Shown here one piece after another: positions 12,453-25,057 of a DNA stretch of 64,000 nucleotides; position 1 is the first letter of the stretch, and every line of letters starts with the position of its first letter. Below the pieces are notes generated by a model. That model did not search any database. It saw only the letters and a list, made by a program, of their open reading frames with translations, and was not told the origin of the DNA. The position numbers and the translations under genes were made by a program. This stretch comes from Hericium rajendrae (taxonomy: Eukaryota; Basidiomycota; Agaricomycetes; Russulales; Hericiaceae), in assembly GCA_033439255.1 (NCBI GenBank), contig CM065879.1, positions 1,592,501-1,656,500 on the forward strand, in the 5' to 3' direction.

Positions 12453-14744
12453 CATCTGGAAAAACTGAAGTTGCTACCATTGGCTACAGTAGCAATCTGT
12501 AGTCTACGGTAGCCACCTGTAGATCCTATAGTACCTGTAGTACTCATAGGAACCCCCCCTTCTACGGTGGCTTCTGTAGTGACCTGTAGTAAGGATCTTT
12601 CTACTGTAGTAACCAAACATATTATAGTAGTTCTACAAACTTAAGCATAGACTACTAATGTTAGCAGTTTATTTCACACAAATTTAATAAATCAGATCAT
12701 TCAATATTCTCATTGTTGTATTAACTACAAAAAAACTAAGTACTCTAATCTATACTATTACAACCCATCTATGTATATAAGGGGGGCATGCAAGGGTGCA
12801 GGGTGCAGGCATGTAGATGTGCAGGTGAGCAATGTGGGCAGGCAGACATGTGGGTGGGCGGACAAGCAGATAAGCAGGTGAGCAGGCAAGTGAGTGAGCA
12901 AGCAAGCAAGTGTGGGTGAGCAGGCAAGCGGGTGAGCGGGTGAGCAAGTGAGCAGGTGGGTGGGCAAGCAAGCGGGCAGATGGACAAGCGAGTAGATAGG
13001 TGGGTGGGCAAGCATATAGGTGGGCAGATAGACGTACACATCAGTACTGAAGCTTCTAAGATACAAACAAATTAACTTACCTTTTACGTTCTTGTTGCCA
13101 CCTCTTGCACCAAACTGGCCTGAAAAGAAATGAGAAGCCAAGAAAAAAAGACTTACAATAATATAAGAGAAAAAGAAAGAGAAGAAAAAAAGGGGTGAGG
13201 AGAGAGAGTGAGGAGAGAGTGAGGAAGAGTGGTAAAGACGACGCGCGTTGCTGGCAAGTCCTGAGGCCAAACAACACCAAAGGCAGAAATCAGATTGCCA
13301 TATTTGGCAATCTGGTTTCTGCTCCCTTGCAGAATACGTTGTAAGTTACACTATTTACAAGTTTTTTTAAAACATCTAGTAATGCTAGTTCTACATCAAC
13401 TTATATTTACTTTGTACTGGCAAAAATAAGATTGCTATATTTGGCAATCTGTCTTCCTTAGTTGCATGTGTCGCAGCTGAAAGGGGCGTGGGAGAGTGTC
13501 CGGGTCCCCCTAACAGATCTCCCTTTCTCTTCTACAACAATCAATTCTTAACCGATTAGCACGTACTTAGTACCGTTCGAACCGTGTAATTCGTCTCTTT
13601 CGAATGGTGCCCTATACGATGTGATACGTTGAATATTGAAGGCACTATAGCCCGAACACTATGGGTGACCTTTAGTAGATACAAAAAGTGGCATAGTGCC
13701 TTGAATACTGCATGCACCACAAAACTGATTAAACCATCTGAAAGCACTAATCAATAGCTTTCGGGCAAGCCCTCATGCCCCATGATAGGGGCAGAACTCG
13801 TCCCATAGGGGCAAAATCTCTGAAAATGGAGGTCAAATATTGTTTCAGGCCTATCTCAACAATGAGAGAACATACCGCTAACGTTTCAACTGTTCTGGAA
13901 AGCGGTTGATCGTAGCTTTCGAACGGTGTCATGCATGACCCGATCTGAGAACTTCTAAAAATCGCCCCTCTAAACAAGAATGGGCTGTATCATAGCGAAG
14001 AATGGACGTACCGCAGACTTTTTTGGCGTGTTGGAAAGAGCTCATCAAGAGCTTTCAAATGAGCCATCATGCGACCTGGTAGCTGCAAAACTGGAGCCAC
14101 TAGAATGAAATCCCTAAAACCGTCAGCCAAAACATGTTTCTGGAATATCGTTACAACAAGGAAACACACCGGAGATATGTTTAGTGTTCCAGAAAGCGGT
14201 GATCCGTACCTTTCGAACGCATGTACATACATGCAAATCGGTGCACTTCTTGGTGCACAACATCAAAATCTAGGATATAAGATTGTTAGTTAGAGCATCA
14301 ATCACACATACCTTTTCATAACCAAAATTGCTGATGTGCTGTTAAACCTCCTAGAAGATGTTAATCAAGATAATTTGGATACACTCACATTTTTTCTTGA
14401 CTTGTGCTTTGCTTGCCCTAGGACATAAATGTAGAGTGGAGAGCTGCAAGAGGCACGTCACATATGTATGTGACATGTCACTTGTGGTGACAGTACATGA
14501 GTCATCAAAGAAGTCAAACTATATGATGAACACAAGCACAACTTATTTTTCAGAAACATTCAAGGAATATAATGAATTGAAAATAAAGTATAACTACAGA
14601 GAGCTACAGAAGGCTACCATAGAATGAGATGAGCTACAGTATCTGCCGGAGAACACCAGTAGTTACCATCAGTGCTTCTATAGGCACATCAGTGCTTCTG
14701 TAGGCACATCACCTGATTTAGCGAAACTCCGGTTTTTTCTGATG
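12453..14744 (+). mobile_element. 2.3-kb TIR element, copy 1 (intron of the TET/JBP gene)
   Basis: The element begins CATCTGGAAAAACTGAAGTT and ends with the near-complement of CATCAGAAAAAACCGGAGTT, giving imperfect ~20-bp terminal inverted repeats. Both subterminal regions are rich in CTGTAG/CTACAG and GTAGC. There is no convincing coding frame, so it is probably non-autonomous. It sits in an intron whose native size would be about 65 nt (12431-12452 plus 14745-14782). Confidence 0.8.
12781..13035. repeat. GAGCAGGCAAG-type minisatellite in copy 1
   Basis: A run of irregular units built from GTGAGCAGGCAAGCAAGTGG-like words on the plus strand. The apparent Pro/Leu/Ala/Cys-rich minus-strand reading frames over it are an artefact of the repeat. 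Confidence 0.85.
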
Positions 14745-15409
14745 CACTCACCCGTCATTGTGTTGATCAATTGCTTGTGCAGGCCATCATGTTCAATGCT
14801 GCAAAGATCCTCGAGCCCCTCTTCCAAAGGAGCTGGACTGAAATTTACAGAAAGAATGGGCCGACGAATCCAGGACCAGCAGGATCGGGCATTGTCAAGT
14901 CCGCGAAGCAAGCAGCAGGCTCGAGGTCCAAGGGAACGAGGTCCGAAGCCATGAAGTCTCTGACTCGTCATGCTCAAAACCTTTATCATAATCCGGTAGT
15001 CTGCACCTTGCATCCTGGCTTTGTAGATTTGTCCCCAGCATGGTTTGCACTCGGCCATGAGGTATGAGACCCTTCCTTCTATCGTCGATGTAGAATTCAG
15101 TGTGTACCTGGATTTCGCTGTAGGACACTCACTTTCCCCTCTACACGTCTGTCTCCCTCAAGACCCAGCGGGCAAAAGAATGGCTGCTAGCATTCCAGGA
15201 ATCAGGCGCGATCATGAGTGCAATTCTTGGGGTCATATACCCAGAATTACACGAGGCTGGCATATGCACGTTGGAACGGCTCAGAGATATGCCGGAGTTT
15301 CGTGAAGTGATGTGCCACTGGACATCTGCATTTAGTGGTGTCTCGATCATCTCTAACCGGGCCACCATGCCGCATAGAGATATGGGAGGTCGCGCCGAAT
15401 GGCCAGATC

Positions 15410-17748
15410 CATCTGGAAAAACCGAAGTTGCTACCATTGGCTACAGTAGCAATCTGTAGTCTATGGTAGCTACCTGTAGATCCTATAGTACTCGTAGTAC
15501 TCGTAGGAACCCCCCCTTCTACGGTGGCTTCTGTAGTGACCTGTAGTGAGGATCTTTCTACTGTAGAAACCAAACATGTTATAGTAGTTCTACAAACTTA
15601 AGCATAGACTACTAATGTGAGCAATTTATTTCGCACAATATTAATAAATCAGATCATTCAATATTCTCATTGTTGTATTAACTACAAAAAAACTAAGTAC
15701 TCTAATCTATACTATTACAACCCATTTATGTATATAAGAGAGGCATGCAAGGGTGCAGGGTACAGGCATGTAGATGTGCAGGTGAGCATGTGGGCAGGCA
15801 GACATGTGGGTGGGCAGGGGAGCAGGTGAGTGAGTGAGCAGGCAAGCGGGTGAGCAGGCAAGCAGGCAAGCAAGTGCAGATGAGCAAGCAAGCAGGTGAG
15901 TGAGTGAGTAAGTGAGCAGGTGGGTGAGCAAGCAAGTGGGCAGGTGAGTGAGCAAGCGGGCAGGTGGGTGGGTGAGCAGGTGGACGGATGAGCAAGTGAG
16001 TAGATAGGTGGGTGGGCAAGCATGTGGGTGGGCAGGTGGACGTATACATCAGTACTGAAGCTTCTAAGATACAAACAAATTTACTTACCTTTTACGTTCT
16101 TGTTGCCACCTCTTGCACCCAACTGGCTTGAAAAGAAATGAGAAGCCAAGAAAAAAAGACTTACAATAATATAAGAGAAAAAGAAAGAGAAGAAAAAAAG
16201 GGATGAGGAGAGAGAGTAAGGAGAGAGTGAGGAAGAGTGGTAAAGACGACGCGCGTTGCTGGCAAGTCCTGAGGCCAAACAACACCAAAGGCAGAAATCA
16301 GATTGCCATATTTGGCAATCTGGTTTCTGCCCCCTTGCAGAATACGTTGTAAGTTACACCGTCGTAAGTTACACTATTTACAAGTTTTTTTTAAAACATC
16401 TAGTAATGCTAGTTCTACACCAACTTATGTTTACCTTGTACTGGCAAAAATAAGATTGCTATATTTGGCAATCTGTCTTCCTTAGTTGCATGTGTCGCAG
16501 CTGAAAGGGGCGTGGGAGAGTGTCCGGGTCCCCCTGACAGATCTCCCTTTCTCTTCTACAACAATCAATTCTTAACCGATTAGCACGTACTTAGTACCGT
16601 TCGAACCGTGTAATTCGTCTCTTTCGAATGGTGCCCTATACGATGTGATACGTTGAATATTGAAGGCACTATAGCCCGAACACTATGGGTGACCTTTAGT
16701 AGATACAAAAAGTGGCATAGTGCCTTGAATACTGCACGCACCACGAAACTGATTAAACCATCTGAAAGCACTAATCAATAGCTTTCGGGCAAGCCCTCAT
16801 GCCCCATGATAGGGGCAGAACTCGTCCCATAGGGGCAAAATCTCTGAAAATGGAGGTCAAATATTGTTTCAGGCCTATCTCAACAACGAGAGAACATACC
16901 GCTAACGTTTCAACTGTTCTGGAAAGCGGTTGATCGTAGCTTTCGAACGGTGTCATGCACGACCCGATCTGAGAACTTCTAAAAATCGCCCCTCTAAACA
17001 AGAATGGGCTGTATCATAGCGAAGAATGGACGTACCGCAGACATTTTTGGCGTGTTGGAAAGAGCTCATCAAGAGCTTTCAAACGCGCCATCATGCGACC
17101 TGGTAGCTGCAAAACTGGAGCCACTAGAATGAAATCCCTAAAACTGTCAGCAAAAACATGTTTCTGGAATATCGTTACAACGAGGAAACGCACCGGAGAC
17201 GTGTTTAGTGTTCCAGAAAGCGGTGATCTGTACCTTTCGAACGCATGTACATACATGCAAGTCGGTGCACTTCTTGGTACACAACATCGAAATCTAGGAT
17301 ATAAAATAGTCAGTTAGAGCATCAATCACACGTACCTTTTGATAACTAAAATTGCTGATGTGCTGTTGAACTTCCTAGAAGATGTTAATCAGGATTATTT
17401 GAATACACTCACATTTTTTTTGACTTGTGCTTTGCTTGCCCTAGGACACAAATGCAGAGTGAGGAGCTGCAAGAGACGCGCTACATGTGTATGTGACATG
17501 TCACTTGTGGTGACAGTACATGAGTCATCAAAGAAGTCAAACTATATGAAAAACACAAGCACAAGTTTATTTTTCAGAAACATTCAAGAAATATAATGAA
17601 TTGAAAACATAGTATAACTATAGAGAGCTACAGAAGGCTACCGTAGAATGATATGAGCTACAGTATCTGCCGAAGAACACCGGTAGTTACCATCAGTGCT
17701 TCTGTAGGCACATCACCTGATTTAATGAAACTCCGGTTTTTCCTGATG
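15410..17748 (+). mobile_element. 2.3-kb TIR element, copy 2 (exon of the TET/JBP gene)
   Basis: Same family, orientation and termini as copy 1 (start CATCTGGAAAAACCGAAGTT; end complementary to CATCAGGAAAAACCGGAGTT). A 2-bp TC is repeated at 15408-15409 and 17749-17750; removing the element and one TC restores the coding frame through PDLLVTIG. The copies differ by scattered substitutions, a longer minisatellite here and a 14-bp duplication near 16360. No transposase is visible. Confidence 0.85.
15735..16050. repeat. GAGCAGGCAAG-type minisatellite in copy 2
   Basis: Same repeat class as 12781-13035 but about 60 bp longer, showing length change since the two copies separated. Confidence 0.85.
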
Positions 17749-18205
17749 TCTCCTGGTGACGATCGGCACATATCCTGATGCAGAACTGCACCTCCAGAAT
17801 CTCAACCTGAGGTTTGCATACAGGTCCGGGACACTAGCTGCGGTCTGCTCAAAAATGGTAATCCATGCAGTCCCAGAATGTGAACCGGACAGGGTGTGTT
17901 ATGCATTTTGGATGAGAGATGCAGTGCACGAGCGCATGATCGTCAAAGCACCGGACTGGTGCAATGACAGTCAGTTCAACATCCCATCCGAACCCGACGT
18001 AACGGACGAGTCATCGCAGACTCACGCATCATTACCTTTTTCATTGTAATAGCATATTCTTATCCCCGATGCTGTGAGATTCCTTGTGTCCCCACAATCC
18101 CCTTCCTCTGCTGTTCCTCTGTCTGCAGTTCTTCAGTACCATTTTCTTCAGTTGCTGGCCTGACTTTGCTCCCCCTTCCCAATATCCTCTTTACCGCTTT
18201 AATAG

Positions 18206-21200
18206 ATGCCACCCAGAGTGAAGAAAGGCCGTGGCATACGGATCGTCGTGCAAGAAGAACTTGAGACTGGGCGTGGAACACGAAAAGTCAGTCGGCCAGC
18301 GGCTCAACCCAAGCAAACCAAGGAGGCCGATGATGCCTCATCAGACCGGAATGGAAGCGGAAAGTGTGCCCGTGCTGACAGAAAGGGTGATTCGTCACGG
18401 ACTACCCGCCAAGGATCTACAGCCAAGGCCGATGGAGCTGCACATGTCTCCCCAGAAGCTCCGGTCATGACCGAGCAAGACTGGGAGCTGTATCATGCCC
18501 AGTCACTTAAACCGCGGAAACCCCGTGTACGTCTCCAGCTTTGGAATTCATTTCTGTCCTAATATCATTCATGTAGACAGACCGAACATGGCTGACCGAA
18601 TGGACAGACACCGAAGATGACTACATTCACACGATTCTCCAGGGTGAGGCCCGAGAGGACACATGCGCCACAGTGCAATGCAAACGGAAACCCGAATGGC
18701 GGTGCAAGGACTGCTTCTCCAGTCCGCAATTCTGCGCAAAGTGTTGTAAAAGGTGCCACAGTCATTTGCCATTCCACCGTGTTCAAAAATGGACCGGTAC
18801 GCATTATGAGCTGGCTTGGCTCAGTGAACTCGGCATTCTCATATATCTGGGACATGCTGGCTCACGCTGTCCGTCTATTGCTGGGAATGGCCATGATTCA
18901 GATAGCGCAGAATCCAGGACGACTGTTTCTTCCGGGATGACTCCTCGACCATCCAGCCATTCTATTCAAGACCCGAACCATTCATTCACAGCATTCCGTT
19001 CACCATCAAGTTCTTCCTCCCGAGGCCCTTCACCCCCTGCCACGAATGACATCCTATCAGGTTCAGAGGATGGGTACTCAGAGATCGGTAATTCAGAAGT
19101 TGTGTCACGGGCTGCTACGACTTGTCCGCCGTCTCCAAGTGAATCGACTACCACCAGCAACACCAGCAGGTCACATATCCGGTCAGTCTTAGAGACCGTC
19201 CATGTTGGTAGAGGCCACTGGAAGGAGAAAGAAGGGACCATTTCTACTGTGACTTCCCAGGAACCCCACATTGATGACTCTGACACTGATACTCCAGCCA
19301 CATCCATGCATTTACTCCCCAATCGTCGCATCACTAGTACTCATGGAGACACAGGGGATATTGGACGATCAGCCGGGCTGGTGTCTGATGTACTTTCAGA
19401 ATCTGAGGCTGAGTCACTACCAGCTGCCTCCAAATCCATGCGCGGCCGCCTCATCACACGACCTCATCACAGCCGACAACCATCCCCATCACCACCCACA
19501 CCCTTATCATCAACCCGAAGGATGACTACACGCTCACATAATGGAGCTCAGTCCAACGACGACCACCGAGGACCGGGGCCCAATTGTAGGACACCAAGTC
19601 CGGTGCCTACCATCCACTTTGACGAGTTCCAACGTGCTTCTGCCTACATGGCGAAGACTGAACAGGAAGCCATAGAATGTGGTGTCTTCCAGAAGGACCG
19701 GCCATGTACGCTAGCTGCGAGCCTCCTTGATGACGATGATTATGTCCATGAGGATGATGGAGACACCGATTGGGAGCATGTCAACGAGGAAGATACCTTG
19801 GCAGAGGCTGAACGTCAGGCCCGGAGTCAGAGGCTCCATGCTAGCGAAGATACACCAGATCATATCCTGACCATTGTTGATCGGTCCGGAGTGCACAAAT
19901 TAGGAGTGGTGAACTGCTATTGCTCTACTGATGAACCACTGCACCGTCAACTCCTTCGGAGCAATCTATTTCCAGCATCATTCCGTCGGCCCCAGACTGC
20001 GTTCACATTCCAGGTGTTAGAAGACTGTCGTTTGGACAATCTTGAATGCAAAACCTCATTTTTCCAGTTCTTCGGAAAGCTCCGTCGACTAACCAACCCT
20101 GCCTTTCCGGATTCGGTTCCTGTTGCATTGCATGCCTTAACAGTTCTCTCATTGGCACTAACACATTCTCATAGGACCGTTATCGGGAACTTATGCGGTC
20201 TCTGCGGGTATGGAGGCACCTGCAGTATATGCGATGGCATGGTTTCGGTCATCGCACTGACATGCCAGGAAATGGAGACTTGGCATTATTCTGTCCCACA
20301 TGTCCTCAACCAGGAGAAAACATGCTGCCTGAAGACCGACTGTGAGTCCATTATTTCCCATCCAGTTCTCTTCGTTGACTGCTGGTTTTCAGTGACCTCG
20401 ATGCACGTATACAAATGCAGGATGGCAACTTTACTGCTCAGCTGGAGAAGATGAGAAGACCGGACAATGATTTCGCTTTGAGCGATGGCACCGGGTTCAT
20501 GGTCGAGAGCAAAAGATACCATCAACATCTCCGCAGCAATCGGGAGGTCAGGCAAGAGGTGCAACTAAGTAGCATATTGCATTATGTGGTCGGTAACCGT
20601 TTTGCCTGCAACAGCGATCCACATGCAATGACCACCGCGCGGTGAATCAAGCCAATGCCCGGAAGAGTAATTTATACTCATCCGGTTTGGGGTCCGCTGC
20701 CTGCATGCATGGGGCATTTATACCACACACGACAGTGGACTTTCAAAAGGGTGAACGGTAGGTGTATCTCTCTGTCAGTCCACAAAGATAATGTTGTGCT
20801 GACAGATAGTCTGCAGTCAAGTCAATATGGATTACTCTGTCTGCCAAGGGTTGGGGTACAAGTCGCAAGGTCTGACTACAGCGAGACTCTTGTATGACAT
20901 CGCTTGCCAGTGGTTTGTCAATTTCTACTCACGTGTGGACCGGAGCGAATTTTTGGAACTACCTCCGGACATGGAAATTATATCCGGTATTGGTCTTTTC
21001 CACATCCACGGTCACCGGCAAGAATGCCTCGCTCGGTTTTCACCAACGTTCATTCCGGGCGCACGCCAGGTAGATGGGGAGATATTGGAGACATTGTGGG
21101 CTCCTTTGAACGAGATCTCACGAAGTACGAGAGGGATGTCTATCTCTCACAGGAGGGAGATTTTGGATGATCACATGAATGACTCAAATTGGAAGAAGCT

Positions 21201-22718
21201 TGTACACAGCGGTATGCATGTTTCGATCATTGTATGAGCTCCCTGACCAGTACTGAAAGTCGGGAGCAGTGAAGTCATTGTGCAAGAAGTGGAAGAAGTC
21301 AGCAACAGGTCTCGAGATTGCTGAGACAGCATTCGCAGATTTTGATCACACAGTGCCTGACGACGTCCATGATGGATGGAAGAAGATAGAAGAGACTGCA
21401 CAGAAGAACTGCTTACGGGATATAAAAGCAATGGACGTATATGATCTGCAGATCGACGGACGTATGCTCCCAGCCATCCTCAGCCTGGAGAACAATTGCT
21501 AATGTCATAGACAGTACCAGGAAAAGCGGAAATGGAAAACCGACTTGTGGCTGCAGTGGAGTCTGACAGGCTTCGTGGTTGCGCTGCATGGATTCACTCG
21601 GGACTCAAGATAGAAGAGGCTCAGTGCGTTGTCCGATTTACCATTCCTTTATTCTGACGGAGCCAATGGTCATGCTAGGCTACAGCTGGCAGCATACGTC
21701 CGAAGCGTTGGTAAAACTGCTACATTAAACCAGCAGAACACCATCGCAGAATGACGACGACGGCTGCAGACCCAAATTGATCAGTTTGAACGGCGGAGTC
21801 TGCCTTACATGTCCGAAGGCGAGGATTGGATCCCCGGATTCACTATCGGACGGATGATCGATGATGGCGCGGAATACGATGAACTATGGGAGGACGTCCG
21901 CACTGAATATTCGAGACCTCTCATCGATGACGATGCAGCAATTCCGCCAGAGCGCGTTGCCCTTCCATTGCCCTCCACTGTGGGAAAGGCACTGGCCACT
22001 ACTCATGGACTTCACGACGTGTTGGAACAGGAAATTGACCTTCGGATCGGGCAAATGAACGATGCGCTTAGTCAGCTCCATATAGCTCTCAGCGAGAAGG
22101 CATTCCAGTTCCGGATGAAGGTGCGGGCGGCCCGCGGATCACAACGAAAGCGGACAAGGGCTTGGGCAGATATTGAGACTACGGACAAGGTTGTCCAACA
22201 GCAGTGCCGTGTCTACAACCGAGCACGATGTGCTCTAAACAGCCTTGGGCTTGCAGATTCTGACACATTGAAGACTTATAAGGTCTTGCACCGGTCGGAC
22301 TTACGGGCGCAGACATTTGTCATTGACTCAAGCATGCGGGGATCTCGTAATGAACCTCTTTCATGGTTCTGGAGACTGGGACGGAAAGGCGAGAATGACA
22401 GTAAATGGACAATGGAATGTGGGTCCGGTCTGCTGCATTCAACATGATCCCTGTCACTGATGGAGAATTGTAGTTTATCGTGTTCACTGGCTACGGTCTC
22501 GGGCCCAGATGAAGCAATGGCGTGCGGAGCGGGAAGCCCTTCCAAGGGAGATGGCACGAACGATCAATTACTTCACCAAGAGGGCAGAACGGTGGGGAAA
22601 ATGGAAGGCCAACAACACAGATCCAGGGCACCAAAGCTATGCCTCCAGACAGATGGCACTCTGGATTAGCATGGCCAATCAGGCAGAGAGTGCATTTGCA
22701 GAGGCATTGGCACAATAG
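18206..22718 (+). pseudogene. KDZ transposase with CxC2 cysteine cluster (1338 codons, one stop)
   Basis: Ten exons (18206-18526, 18577-20115, 20175-20341, 20393-20558, 20615-20757, 20817-21211, 21270-21461, 21515-21623, 21679-22418, 22474-22718) join in frame. The N-terminal cysteine cluster reads CKRKPEWRCKDC, then FCAKCCKRCHSH. The FPASFRRPQTAFTFQVLED block, the YDIACQW motif, FHIHGHRQECLARFSPTFIP and the later SHRREILDDHMNDSNWKK region identify the KDZ catalytic core. A single TGA at 21752-21754 interrupts an otherwise open frame where related proteins have Arg (GAA TGA CGA CGA), a probable CGA to TGA change. A prematurely ended protein would lose the C-terminal helical region. Exon 6 (395 nt) has exactly the size of the matching exon in KDZ element 2. 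No element termini were found for this copy. Confidence 0.85.
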
Positions 22719-23014
22719 TACTTCAACAATGTTCATGCCTTTTTGATTTGTGGTATCAAACCCGGAGACGAAGAATGTGCATTAAAAACATCACAAAAGA
22801 ATGACTGTACAAGTAATATTATTCTCAGGCAGATGGCTGGACCAAAAATGGAGCACGCCTCACGGAAGGTCGGATTGAATCAGGAACAACACAGTATCTC
22901 AAGCCAGTCCCGGTCCTACTGTGTGTACGTTTAGTTGCAGCATGACTTCCCTTTCTTGCTGTCCTTGGGTACATCTCACTGCAGTTGCTGGTGCGCCTCT
23001 CCCTCTACAAACCG

Positions 23015-24569
23015 TCACACAAATTCCAGGTCTGCTGAACTCGCCCGAGACATCTCCGCAAGTAGTGCTTGCAGATCAACCTCTGACGGGGGTTTGGCGG
23101 CCTGAATGCGCCCTTGTGTGGGTTCTTTCAGGATCTCTACAAGCAATGTTAGAAGGAAGGGGAATGATATGTACACACATACCGACAATGACCTTGTTAG
23201 CCGCAGGCTTCCTGGGACGGGATGGGCCGGCAACGCTCGAGGAGCGGGAGGCAGCCGGATGCTGTGATTTGGATATGGATCCTGAATGCCTCCCCCGGTG
23301 TTGTGCTGCATTCCGGGCCCTACGATTCTGAGGTGTGTTGTGGCTGCAACGCTCCCGACGGATGTCACAACCGATACAGATATTTGGATGGCCCTCTTGG
23401 GTGGCACAGCGGTCACCGTGTTTCACGCAGCCATTGCATCGAAATGGCTATCCAGAACTCAACTGTCAGGAGGGGGGATCATCGGACAAGGAGATCCACC
23501 CACAAAAGGAATCTCGGTTAGGTACGGGTTGTACCAAGATTTCTTACTGGGCTGGCGCCGCCGATTATACAGGCCAAATTTGGGCGGCGGAGACGGTTTT
23601 CGGAGTACTTCGCGTGGCCGAAGACCAGACCGCTGCATTGAACAACCCACCGCGACCGCCCTAGATGCGAATGTCAATGCAGATTGTGATGTGGGAACAA
23701 CATCGGGATGCAGAACCTGACTTTCCGTGGAACTGGCCAATGAATGATAGGGCAGCTTGTGAACCATGCGTGACCGAGGAGGGCCAATCTTGGCACCGGG
23801 GGGGAGGCCTGACTGGCTTTCCTCGGTTTCCTCGCTCTCTTCGCCTGAACAAGCACATCATCAGTAGACTGATTATATGGGGAAACTGTAAGGGATACAT
23901 GCGGGCAGGGAGCATACCCAGGTCGGACAATGACTGCATTGCTGGAGCGTCACAGGCTGGTCTGGTGGGGGGAGTCATTCCCTGATTTGTCTCATCCCCA
24001 TTGCTGCACCACGAATTGACAAACCAATCGACGAGGGAGTCCGGAGTCGAATAGCGGATGGCATCCTGTGCAGGGACAAGTAATTCCGCTATCAGGGACA
24101 ATGTCAGGCTACATCCTTGCAGATTACAATAGCGAGCTTACGGTTCTCCCACCAGCGCAGGCCCAAATCCATATTTTGCGCCTTGACGTTCAAATTGCGA
24201 TCCTGAGGATCAAGAAAGCTTGCGAGCTGGCGTAGATCGAATAAGCCCTCCGGGTCTGTCTGGCTCTGCAAGAAGTTGAGGTAGCGGGCTGTGTGGCGCA
24301 TATACCCGGGGGTCAGCATCATCATTTCCCTGACACCTGCCTCCATGGCCGACTCCCTGATCCTCTTTGCTGAGACCTGAACATAGTTTAGCAACGTGGA
24401 GACCAGTGAATTGAAAAGAGCATACCATTTCTTTTGTGAATTCTGTCTGCCAGGCATGCCGTGCATGCTCTGACAACCGAACAGGTGCTCTGCTAGCAGC
24501 ATGAAGTGCGAGCCCAACACGCACCGACAAGATCAAGTAGCTGGCATTCAGAACGTTGACACTGTCCAT
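23015..24569 (-). CDS. Cysteine-cluster protein, family 1 (425 aa)
   Basis: Six exons (24569-24426, 24376-24142, 24088-23918, 23844-23504, 23447-23183, 23136-23015) join in consistent phase to 425 aa. The first exon is 48 codons (MDSVNVLNASYLILSVRVGL start). The second ends at LGLRWWEN, the motif shared with the genes at 139-1997 and 50760-51121. Exon 5 carries the cysteine cluster CNGCVKHGDRC then CIGCDIRRERC, with spacing close to the relative at 139-1997, followed by a basic Ser/Pro/Arg-rich stretch. A nucleic-acid-binding role is inferred from the cysteine pattern only. It diverges from the coiled-coil gene at 25058. The stretch 22719-23014 has no gene. Confidence 0.65.
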
Positions 24570-25057
24570 AGCAGCCAGAGGTAAGAAAGAATGAAAGTCT
24601 GAGAGAGAGAGAGTGATGCAGAAGGGGATCAAGATGCACAATTGGACTGCCAACGTGTCACCCATGCAGTGATTGTCATGTGTTACGTCATCGCAGGCGT
24701 GGACCGCAAGAGGTTTGAAATTTTGTTTCAAGCCACCATTGATCAGATGACTGATGTTGCGTAGTCCGGTGGGTCTGGATCATTCGTGTTTGTGTTGTCA
24801 TTTTCGGACCGGAACCCCACGCCCCTAATCCGATCGGACCTACCTTGTGCATGCCCGTTACACGCGGTGTTAAGAGAGGTTCCGCATTATCACAGCTTCC
24901 ATCTCCCCTTCCGCCCCTCGTCCTCACGTCCTGCAGCCTACCGTCCTTTGCTCAACTCTGGTCGTGAGCTCCGGAAGTAATATGGGTATGCCGCATATTA
25001 CATAGGTCTTTGTGTCTTTCTGACGATTGTTGAATAAATCGTACAATCCTTGCGGTG
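24570..25057. promoter_or_regulatory. Intergenic region between second divergent pair
   Basis: 488 bp separates the divergent start codons. A CT repeat is present near 24602-24612 on the complementary strand. No other clear promoter element is seen; the regulatory role is inferred from gene layout. Confidence 0.3.

Larger units (their letters stand above)
11813..18049 (+). pseudogene. TET/JBP-type 2OG-Fe(II) oxygenase gene broken by two insertions
   Basis: Exon pieces 11813-12155, 12207-12430, 14783-15061, 15124-15409 and 17751-18049 join in frame if the two 2.3-kb insertions and the normal introns are removed; the true start may lie upstream of 11813. The C-terminal part matches the fungal TET/JBP double-stranded beta-helix: SNRATMPHRDMGGRAEW has the iron-binding HxD (15373-15381), and MVIHAVPECEPDRVCYAFW gives the distal His (17864) and the Arg (17891) expected to hold 2-oxoglutarate. 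Such enzymes oxidise 5-methylcytosine or thymine. Their linkage to KDZ transposases in Agaricomycetes is established; here the transposase gene begins 156 bp downstream. The first insertion lies in an intron. The second lies in an exon 28 bp after the HxD codons and adds stops, so the gene as it stands should not make a full enzyme. Confidence 0.8.

Noticed and set aside
12750-13041. Cys/Pro/Leu-rich minus-strand reading frames over the minisatellite (also 15707-16074)
   Set aside because: All three frames are open because of the short repeat unit; composition is that of the repeat and no start, splice or homologue supports a gene.
13077-13280. Hydrophobic Ser/Phe-rich minus-strand frame inside the 2.3-kb element (also 16081-16288)
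   Set aside because: It comes from an A/G-rich tract, differs in frame between overlapping readings and lacks any recognisable domain.
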